Source of the DNA: Alteribacter aurantiacus DSM 18675
GTDB taxonomy: Bacteria; Bacillota; Bacilli; Bacillales; Salisediminibacteriaceae
DNA length: 64,000 bases
Assembly: GCF_000429705.1 (NCBI RefSeq)
Contig: NZ_KE386942.1
Location: 389,241-453,240, forward strand
Direction: 5' to 3'
A program made the position numbers and the translations under genes. The notes under the pieces were generated by a model. That model worked only from the letters and a program-made list of their open reading frames with translations, did not search any database and was not told the DNA's origin. Shown here in pieces: positions 57,933 through 64,000 of this stretch; positions within the stretch are counted from its first letter, which is position 1; each line of letters starts with the position of its first letter.

Positions 57933-58448
57933 TCACTCTTCCGTAGTCGCCCAGATGAGGGCTTTTTCTTCTTCAGGGATGCGGACTTTGAGAAGAAGAA
58001 GCGCATTTAAGGAGGTGAAGATGATCAGTGTTGCGTAGGCATTGAAAATGAGCGGAATCGCAATAAATTCAAGTGCCACAATGACATAGTTGGGATGACT
58101 TAGATAGCGGTATGGCCCCCGCTTCACTAAGTCGGCTCCCGGTAGCACGATGATTTTTGTGTTCCAGAACCGGCCGAGAGAGGAAAGTGCCCATAGCCTG
58201 CCTCCTTGAGCGAGCAAAAAAAGAGCGAAGGGCACGACCCAAAAAGAGGCTGCATTTTTCCCAAACGCAAACACTTCAAAAGTGAGAAATGCGAAGAACC
58301 CTACGTGCATCATCACGATCCACTTGTAATGGGATTGCCCGAACTCCCTAGCCCCTTGGCTTAACATGTACCGCTCGTTACTTTTAGCCACTACAAGCTC
58401 AATACCTCTTTGAGCGATGACGATACCGATCAGTGTCCAGAAGAGCAT
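57933..58448 (-). CDS. bpsB: Isoprenylcysteine carboxyl methyltransferase-family protein (BpsB-like)
   Basis: A 171-residue membrane protein with about four helices and the ICMT-family C-terminal motif GPYRYLSHPNYVIVALEF, the cofactor (SAM) binding stretch. In B. subtilis BpsB methylates the alkylpyrones made by BpsA. GGGAGGG selects the ATG at 58448; the start overlaps bpsA by 19 bases, so the pair is coupled. Confidence 0.85.
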   Translation of the reverse strand: MLFWTLIGIVIAQRGIELVVAKSNERYMLSQGAREFGQSHYKWIVMMHVGFFAFLTFEVFAFGKNAASFWVVPFALFLLAQGGRLWALSSLGRFWNTKIIVLPGADLVKRGPYRYLSHPNYVIVALEFIAIPLIFNAYATLIIFTSLNALLLLKVRIPEEEKALIWATTEE

Positions 58449-59542
58449 GACGTTCCCTCCCATTTTAAATGCAGTAATTCAGATGAAAACCCCGGCCCTA
58501 GAGCCGTCATGATCCCTTGGCTTCCCGGAGAAGGTTGTTCCAGCATCGTCTCTTTTAGTACGTAAAGGACCGTTGGGGAGCTCATATTCCCGTTATTCGT
58601 GAGCACTCGGCGAGGAATCTCCGTCATTTGCTCCGAATAATTGAGTGCTGTTTCATAAGCCTCCAACACCTTTCGCCCTCCAGGGTGAGCAACAAAATAA
58701 TGAATGTCTTCGTGCTTTAAATTTCGTTGCTCAAGGAACGTTTCTACATTTGGTCTGAGCCATTCGCGGATAATCCCAGGGATATCTCGAGAGAAGATCA
58801 CGTGGAGGCCGGAATTTTTTACGTCCCATCCCATGACGTCTTCACTATCCGGCATTAAGGTAGACTGGGTTCCTAGAATCGTTGGAATCGCAGGTAGCCT
58901 CGGCTTCCCCGTATTCATTGCCTCATCACCTGTAACAAGGGCGCATGCAACCCCGTCCGCAAAGAGAGACGTACCGACGAGATTGCTTTTTCGTGTGTCA
59001 TTTCGCTGAAACGTGATGCTACACAGTTCAATACAAACAACGAGCACCTTGGCCTCTGGATAGGCACGGCAATATTCATACGCACGACTAACGCCCACAG
59101 CCCCACCGGCACATCCAAGACCCCAAATCGGAATCCGCTTCGTATGAGGGGAAAAAGGAAGCTCGTTCATGATTTTTGCATCGATCGTCGGCGTCGCAAA
59201 CCCGGAACTGGAGATGAGAATGATCGCGTCAATCTCTTCGCATGACACTTCTTCTTGGAGAAATTCACTCGGTTTTAAGCACGTTTGAATGGCGTTCACA
59301 CCAAGGCGGACCGCTTCTTTTATATATAGTTCGTTTTTTTCTTCAAATGAATGATCCTTTTCAAACCATTCTTTTGGTACAACAAAATTGCGACTGTCAA
59401 TTTGCCCATTGCCAAAAATCTTCATCATACGATCAATATCTGTAAAGGACTCACGAAAAAGTTCTTTTACTATGGCTTCTGTTTCTTCTTGCGCGATGGT
59501 GTATGGGGGAATTTCCGTACTCACTGATAAAATTGCCGGCAT
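58430..59542 (-). CDS. bpsA: Type III polyketide synthase (BpsA-like)
   Basis: A 370-residue chalcone-synthase-fold enzyme that condenses acyl-CoA with malonyl-CoA to long-chain alkylpyrones. Catalytic residues are visible: Cys144 in GLGCAGGAVG, His in YFVAHPGGRKVLEAY and Asn in LTNNGNMSSPTVLYVL. GFATPTIDAKIMN before the Cys is typical of the bacterial branch. GAGGG precedes the ATG. Two-gene operon with the methyltransferase. The 476-base gap upstream (59543-60019) holds its promoter and that of the divergent regulator. Confidence 0.9.
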   Translation of the reverse strand: MPAILSVSTEIPPYTIAQEETEAIVKELFRESFTDIDRMMKIFGNGQIDSRNFVVPKEWFEKDHSFEEKNELYIKEAVRLGVNAIQTCLKPSEFLQEEVSCEEIDAIILISSSGFATPTIDAKIMNELPFSPHTKRIPIWGLGCAGGAVGVSRAYEYCRAYPEAKVLVVCIELCSITFQRNDTRKSNLVGTSLFADGVACALVTGDEAMNTGKPRLPAIPTILGTQSTLMPDSEDVMGWDVKNSGLHVIFSRDIPGIIREWLRPNVETFLEQRNLKHEDIHYFVAHPGGRKVLEAYETALNYSEQMTEIPRRVLTNNGNMSSPTVLYVLKETMLEQPSPGSQGIMTALGPGFSSELLHLKWEGTSCSSGH

Positions 59543-59728
59543 TTTTTTGCCCTCCCACTATGTCTGTGAAATGTCTTCATAGTGTGACCAATACGCCCAA
59601 TATCATCCAAATTTAGAAAAAGTATTAGATGGGCCTTTACTAATCGCATTAAACTCTTCAACCACTTTCTGGATTGCTGTCCAGCACTGCTATTTTGACT
59701 ATTTATAGGTTTAATTAGTGAAGGGTTA

Positions 59729-59745
59729 ATGCTAAGCGCTTGAAA
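59729..59745. promoter_or_regulatory. cre-like site between bpsA and the TreR-like gene
   Basis: ATGCTAAGCGCTTGAAA fits the cre core (TAAGCGCTTGAAA) and lies 275 bases before the TreR-like gene. A second dyad AGTAG-ATGTA-CTACT lies at 59801-59815. I see no small ORF with a ribosome binding site in this gap. Confidence 0.45.
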
Positions 59746-60019
59746 CCTTGCTGTTAAATCATATAGTATACTTTTTTTAAGTCAAAAAGCCATGATATAG
59801 TAGATGTACTACTTATTTTATGAAAGATTCCTGCTGTTAAATTGAATCAATATGTTTGTGAATGATCTTTGATGAAGTTTGAGCAGGTCAAATACTCCGT
59901 ATTGGGTCGTATGCCGGACATTTTTAGTAAGGGGTAATCCATATAGCTTAAGAGTTGTAAGCATAGGACAGGGCTTATTAATGTCTCCAAGCAATACTAA
60001 AGTGAGGTAATATAGAATC

Positions 60020-60739
60020 ATGCCAAAAACAAAATACATTGAAATCTATGAGGATCTAAAAGAGAAGATAGAAAAGAAGTTTTATGAGTATCAGCAGCTG
60101 CTCCCTTCGGAGAATACGCTCGTGAAAGAATATGAATGCTCACGAAATACAGTTCGGAGAGCCATTGGCAATCTCATCAATGACGGATATGTGCAAACGA
60201 AGCATGGGCAGGGTGCACGGGTGATTTATCAGGACTTCAAACAAAACGAGTATATGTTTGGGGAGACAGAGTCATTCAAACAGTTTGCCTCAAGAAACCA
60301 TAAGAAGCATGAAACGAAAGTGATCACGTTTGAAACATTGACAGTGGATGAAACTATACATGAACACACGTTAATGCCGATTGGCATCGAAGTCTACCAT
60401 ATCAAACGGGTCCGTCATTTAGAAGGCAATCCGGTTATCATGGATGTTAACTATTTCCGCAAGGATGTCGTAAAAGAGCTAACGGTGGACATCGCAGAAG
60501 ATTCGATTTATGAATACCTTTCAAAAGAGTTGAATCAGCGGGCTGTCACAGCGAAACGTAAAATGGTGGTCGAGCGTACTACTGAAATGGATGAGAACTA
60601 TTTGAAGCTCGATGGATTCAACAGTATTGTAGTCGTGACAAGTCATATTTTTAATGGGGATGGTGTCATGTTTGAGCACACGCAATCCCGACACACACCT
60701 GGCAATTTTGTCTTTTTTGATCAAAAACAAACAAAATGA
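60020..60739 (+). CDS. treR: GntR/UTRA family regulator, TreR-like
   Basis: A 239-residue repressor with an N-terminal winged helix-turn-helix (LLPSENTLVKEYECSRNTVR, residues 31-50, then RAIGNLINDGYVQTKHGQGA) and a C-terminal UTRA ligand domain (IEVYHIKRVRHLEGNPVIMD, FEHTQSRHTPGNFVF). This layout and the neighbouring PTS gene fit TreR, which senses trehalose-6-phosphate. The gene is convergent with the GH63-like enzyme, not downstream of treA as usual. AGTGAGG precedes the ATG. Confidence 0.78.
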   Translation: MPKTKYIEIYEDLKEKIEKKFYEYQQLLPSENTLVKEYECSRNTVRRAIGNLINDGYVQTKHGQGARVIYQDFKQNEYMFGETESFKQFASRNHKKHETKVITFETLTVDETIHEHTLMPIGIEVYHIKRVRHLEGNPVIMDVNYFRKDVVKELTVDIAEDSIYEYLSKELNQRAVTAKRKMVVERTTEMDENYLKLDGFNSIVVVTSHIFNGDGVMFEHTQSRHTPGNFVFFDQKQTK

Positions 60740-60781
60740 AAAAGTGTACGAGAACGAATGCCGTTCTCGTACACTTTTTTT
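60740..60781. terminator. Bidirectional terminator between treR and the glycosidase
   Basis: AAAAAGTGTACGAGAACG pairs perfectly with CGTTCTCGTACACTTTTTTT around AATGC, serving both convergent genes. Confidence 0.92.
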
Positions 60782-62504
60782 AGTTTGCCAGCTTATCGGC
60801 TAAATGAATAAAGACGCTTGAGGTCCACGTATGGGCGAGATCGCGTAATCCCTCTCCCGTTTCTGCATGGAAATTTTCTGCAAACCCGCCTTTTTTGCAA
60901 AGGTCCAGAAATTTTCGGGCTACTTCATCCGCAAGCTCCTGTTCTCCGCATTCTTCAAACGCTTCAACGAAGATAAGTGTAGTAGGAGCCCAGATTGGTC
61001 CTCTCCAGTAGGCATCTTCTTCATAAAACGGACTGTCGATCGCCTCCGAGGCAATCCCCCACTCCGTGAAATACCTGTCACTCTTTAAGACATCAACCAT
61101 TTTCCTTCTCGTAGCTTCCGGTAGCTTATTTGCTAGGATGATCGAAACAAGAGGGAGGATCGACTGACTATTAATCGCCTGGCTATCCTTAGTAAAACGG
61201 GCGACTGGGAGGTCATCGACTAGGAAGTATTCACAGAAAATGTTTGTGTATCGAGTGGCTTCTTTTTCCCAGTACTGCTGATCCTGATCACGGTGGAGCT
61301 TCCCTGCCACCACAGAAAGCATATCCATTGATTTGATCAAAAAGGCCGTTAAGTCAGGCGAATCAATAATATTTGCATCTCTGAACACCGTGCTGTTATC
61401 TTGGCCGGAATCATTCCCATGGTGATACTCGCAAATGCCGTCCTGATTATAATCTTTATATTTTAAATAGAATTCAACATGCTGTTTGATTTGAGAATAG
61501 ACCGTCTCGAGTTGCTCTGTCGAAAGCGTCATTTTTTCCATCATCTTTAGTACAAATAGTCCTTGGACCGGTGGCTTAGAGAAATTCCAGCGAATAGTCG
61601 AATCACTAATCGAACCGGGAATTTGGCCCTTCTCATCCTGATGATCGAATAACAGCTGGATCTGATCCCAGGCAAGCTTATCGTCCACTCCTGCAAGTGC
61701 CAGACCGTTAAATGCATTGTCCCAGCTCCACACCCCCGGGAAATTAGCATTCGACATATACATGGCTTTTCGTTTCAGAAGACCCTGTTCGTTGACAATA
61801 CAGCTCCAGTTCAGGTAAGCAGCTTTACGTAAAGTTTGCTCGTATCCTTTAGGAACAGAGGGCTGTTTTGATAAAAATGCCTCAAAATGCTTCGTGCTTT
61901 TTTCAAGCGCCGCTTCAAATAAATAATTTCTTTTCTCTGGCACACCGCCGTGGGTAGGCAGATCCTCGATCACACACAAAAATTCTTCAGAATCTCTTGG
62001 AGTGACCTGGATATTGGAGATGTTATCCGCTTCGTTCATACTACCAGATGTATCCATAGAGACATTTTGTTGCAAGCTTACAGAGCCATCTGGAGCATAG
62101 ATCATGTACTTGGTCAAATTCTTGTAGCTATTGACAATACAGAATTCCTCACCAGTGTTTCCTAATAGATAGTTATATTCAAAGTTAAATACAGGCTGGG
62201 TATCCAATGTAAGCCCAACATTTTCTCCACTGCCTTGGACAAAAATTCTCTCTGAATCCTCAAAGCACAGATTGAGTTCTCCACAATTAAAGATAAGGGA
62301 GATTTTAAATCCGTCGGCTTGATAGGTATAGTCAACTGGATTTCCGTCAACCGTAGGGATGATTTTGAGAGCATTCTGGTGTTGCTTGGATTTTCCTCGT
62401 ACAGAATTAAGAAAAATCCCTTTTTTATCAGGCGTTTCACCCTTTTGATAAGTGAGTGCCATGTAAGAACCAAAATGGCTCATTGGCGTAATACTTATAT
62501 CCAA
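60780..62504 (-). CDS. GH63-like (MGH1 clan) glycoside hydrolase
   Basis: A 574-residue enzyme: N-terminal beta-sandwich (to about residue 220) and a C-terminal (alpha/alpha)6 barrel with FPGVWSWDNAFNGLALAG, QIPGSISDSTIRWNFSKPPV, CEYHHGNDSGQDNSTVF (putative catalytic Asp region), YWRGPIWAPTTL and ENFHAETGEGLRDLAHTWTS (putative base). These words fit the GH63/GH37 clan, which acts on alpha-glucosides and mannosylglycerate. No signal peptide, so it works on internalised sugar. TTG at 62504 is the start, since AAAGGAG lies upstream. It faces away from the PTS gene and shares its control region; the exact substrate is unknown. Confidence 0.75.
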   Translation of the reverse strand: MDISITPMSHFGSYMALTYQKGETPDKKGIFLNSVRGKSKQHQNALKIIPTVDGNPVDYTYQADGFKISLIFNCGELNLCFEDSERIFVQGSGENVGLTLDTQPVFNFEYNYLLGNTGEEFCIVNSYKNLTKYMIYAPDGSVSLQQNVSMDTSGSMNEADNISNIQVTPRDSEEFLCVIEDLPTHGGVPEKRNYLFEAALEKSTKHFEAFLSKQPSVPKGYEQTLRKAAYLNWSCIVNEQGLLKRKAMYMSNANFPGVWSWDNAFNGLALAGVDDKLAWDQIQLLFDHQDEKGQIPGSISDSTIRWNFSKPPVQGLFVLKMMEKMTLSTEQLETVYSQIKQHVEFYLKYKDYNQDGICEYHHGNDSGQDNSTVFRDANIIDSPDLTAFLIKSMDMLSVVAGKLHRDQDQQYWEKEATRYTNIFCEYFLVDDLPVARFTKDSQAINSQSILPLVSIILANKLPEATRRKMVDVLKSDRYFTEWGIASEAIDSPFYEEDAYWRGPIWAPTTLIFVEAFEECGEQELADEVARKFLDLCKKGGFAENFHAETGEGLRDLAHTWTSSVFIHLADKLAN

Positions 62505-62530
62505 AATAAACACTCCTTTATAAAATTCAC

Positions 62531-62603
62531 TTGACATCAATTTAGAACAATTTATACTGTACTATATCGAACTTGTTTAAACAAGTTTTGATTTTGAAAG
62601 CGA
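62531..62603. promoter_or_regulatory. Divergent control region: promoter, 18-bp operator, cre-like site
   Basis: For the plus-strand gene TTGACA (62531-62536) and TATACT (62553-62558) are 16 bases apart. Just downstream of the expected start site is the perfect palindrome AACTTGTTTAAACAAGTT (62570-62587), a strong candidate for the TreR-like repressor. TTTGAAAGCGATTTTTT (about 62593-62609) resembles a cre site. The palindrome could also cover the divergent promoter of the glycosidase gene. Confidence 0.7.
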
Positions 62604-62624
62604 TTTTTTGAGGAGGATAAGAAA

Positions 62625-64000
62625 ATGGGGATTAAAGAAAATGTAGCTGACATCGTCAAACATGTCGGCGGGCCGGAAAATGTCAGCAGTGCATCGCATT
62701 GCGTTACTCGACTGAGGCTGATATTAATAGATGAGAGTTTAGTAGATAAAAAGGCATTAGAGGAAAATGAACTGGTCAAGGGGACCTTTTCTGCAAATGG
62801 ACAGTTCCAGGTTATCATTGGTCCGGGGATAGTTGAAAAGGTTTACAAGGAGTTTGTAGAACAAACTGGTACCGGTGAAGTGTCAAAGGATGATATGAAG
62901 AAAATGACGGCCAAGAAAGGAAATGTTATTCAAAAGGGCGTTCGGATTCTGGCTGATATTTTCATCCCCATTCTGCCTGCCATTGTAGCTGCCGGACTGC
63001 TTTTAGGGTTAAATAATCTTCTTGCAAACCCTGGCATTTTTTATGATGATCAATCAATACTTGATGTGCACTCAGGCTGGACAGGCTTTGCGGAGTTTAT
63101 TAATGTCATTGCCAATACAGCGTTTACATTTCTGCCAGTCCTCATTGCGTGGTCTGCAACCAGAAAGTTTGGAGGCAGTCAATTATTGGGGATCGTAATG
63201 GGTCTCTTATTAGTCCACCCTTCTTTGATGTCGGCGTATGATTACGCTGGAAATCCAGGCGATGTGGAGTACTGGAACCTGTTTGGATGGGAAATTGCAC
63301 GAATCGGCTATCAGGGACAGGTGCTCCCTGTGGTTTTTGCCGCATTGATCTTAACCTGGACTGAAAAGTACCTGAAGCGTTTTATTCACGATAACTTACA
63401 AATGATCTTTGTAGCACCACTTGCATTAGTGTTCACAGGCTTGCTTACATTCGGTTTTATCGGTCCGATTACGATGACGGGGTCAACCTGGATTACAGAT
63501 GGTATTTTGTATTTGTTTGAAGTCTCGCCTGCACTTGCTGGCGGTGTTTACGGATTCATCTCAGGACCGCTTGTTATTACAGGCATGCACCATATTTTCT
63601 TAGGAGTAAACCTGCAAATGGCCGGTACACTTGGCTATGTGACGTTATGGCCAATCGGTGAAACAGTCACACTCGCTCAAGGTGCTGCTGCTTTGACGAT
63701 GTTCTTTATTATTAAGCAAAATAAAAAGCTGAAAGGTGTTTCTTTGACAGCTACCTTATCTGCATGGCTTGGTGTTACAGAGCCTGCAATTTACGGAATC
63801 AACCTTCGATTCAGATATCCATTCATCGCCGTTATGATCGGAAGCGCGATCGGAAGTGCATACCTTGCAGCTCAGGGTGTAAAAGCGACATCTGTAGGTG
63901 TAGGAGGCGTCCTTTCCTTCCTGTCCGTCTTCCCAGAATACTGGGGATACTACTTCACTGGAATGGGAATCACGTTTGTTCTGACCGTGGGACTGACCTT
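62625..64000 (+). CDS. treP: PTS EIIBC component, TreP-like (partial, cut by window end)
   Basis: The frame begins MGIKENVADIVKHVGGPENV after GAGGAGG and is open to the window edge (458 codons). The EIIB domain has the phosphorylation Cys in SSASHCVTRLRL (about residue 25). The EIIC domain follows with IPILPAIVAAGLLLG, GSQLLGIVMGLLLVHPSLM, GPLVITGMHHIFLGVN and GVTEPAIYGINLRF, all typical of the sucrose/trehalose-type permeases. It phosphorylates its disaccharide on entry. Trehalose is likely from similarity and the TreR-like neighbour, but the odd hydrolase partner leaves this open. Confidence 0.85.
   Translation, partial: MGIKENVADIVKHVGGPENVSSASHCVTRLRLILIDESLVDKKALEENELVKGTFSANGQFQVIIGPGIVEKVYKEFVEQTGTGEVSKDDMKKMTAKKGNVIQKGVRILADIFIPILPAIVAAGLLLGLNNLLANPGIFYDDQSILDVHSGWTGFAEFINVIANTAFTFLPVLIAWSATRKFGGSQLLGIVMGLLLVHPSLMSAYDYAGNPGDVEYWNLFGWEIARIGYQGQVLPVVFAALILTWTEKYLKRFIHDNLQMIFVAPLALVFTGLLTFGFIGPITMTGSTWITDGILYLFEVSPALAGGVYGFISGPLVITGMHHIFLGVNLQMAGTLGYVTLWPIGETVTLAQGAAALTMFFIIKQNKKLKGVSLTATLSAWLGVTEPAIYGINLRFRYPFIAVMIGSAIGSAYLAAQGVKATSVGVGGVLSFLSVFPEYWGYYFTGMGITFVLTVGLT

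Noticed and set aside
57679..58038. Open frames on both strands over the hairpin element at 57747
   Set aside because: The GC-rich palindromic core keeps both strands open; copy 1 of the element does not preserve these frames.
1..64000. tRNA or rRNA genes
   Set aside because: No cloverleaf with a GGTTCGAAT-type T arm and no rRNA signature was found on reading.

Overview
The window is chromosomal DNA from a spore-forming Bacillaceae bacterium (Firmicutes), probably a salt-tolerant Bacillus relative. Evidence is the Bacillus-type pur operon (purE-K-B-C-S-Q-L-F-M-N-H-D) with a guanine riboswitch and inverted PurR boxes, followed in B. subtilis-like order by yerA-yerB-yerC-pcrB-pcrA-ligA-camS-opuE-gatCAB-dgkB-rlmCD, with yebE/yebG on the other side. 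Other signs are strong AGGAGG ribosome binding sites, cre-like CcpA sites, a spore-associated YheC/D protein and a type III polyketide synthase pair (bpsAB). I see no rRNA or tRNA gene, CRISPR array or intact prophage. The species cannot be named from this sequence.

Layout. 0-1.8 kb: decayed DNA (an IS21-type istB remnant, nested palindromes, a DUF948 gene, and a broken dus gene after rlmCD). 1.8-3.1 kb: rlmCD. 3.4-19.6 kb: an accessory block lying between rlmCD and dgkB, which I recall as neighbours in B. subtilis. It holds a sodium:solute symporter, a lipoprotein, a SEC-C/HTH protein, a convergent pair consisting of a virus-structural-like protein and a candidate endospore appendage protein, cstA with a cory-CC-star protein and a Get3/ArsA-type ATPase, a YihY/DUF5665/DUF948/YtxH envelope-stress-type operon, an AGCS amino acid symporter and a DUF418 protein. 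19.7-25.2 kb: dgkB and small accessory genes. 25.9-41.4 kb: the conserved minus-strand backbone gatB to yerA. 41.6-55.7 kb: two small membrane proteins and the pur operon. 55.8-59.5 kb: an orphan gene, yebG, yebE and bpsAB. 60-64 kb: a TreR-like regulator, a GH63-like glycosidase and a treP-like PTS permease, cut by the window edge.

The most unusual feature is a set of five intergenic arrays (about 12.87-13.01, 25.46-25.77, 29.25-29.37, 38.05-38.17 and 55.20-55.30 kb). Each repeats a degenerate word every 20-21 bp, two helical turns, for 5 to about 14 units. The word differs between loci, but all five lie just downstream of an intrinsic terminator and upstream of the next co-directional gene. 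Second is a pair of about 120-bp hairpin elements (52077-52197, inside the pur operon, and 57747-57865) with a shared core, different outer arms that still pair within each copy, and compensatory changes in an inner stem. Two very small genes were also found: a 35-residue membrane protein in front of opuE, and a 61-residue membrane protein that appears to start at AUA or to be frameshifted.

How the genes work together: the pur operon makes IMP from PRPP under PurR plus guanine riboswitch control. opuE, the AGCS carrier and the SSS carrier import compatible solutes or amino acids using sodium. cstA and the tre locus carry cre-like sites consistent with catabolite control. All function assignments come from reading the sequence and from memory of protein families; no database search was run.
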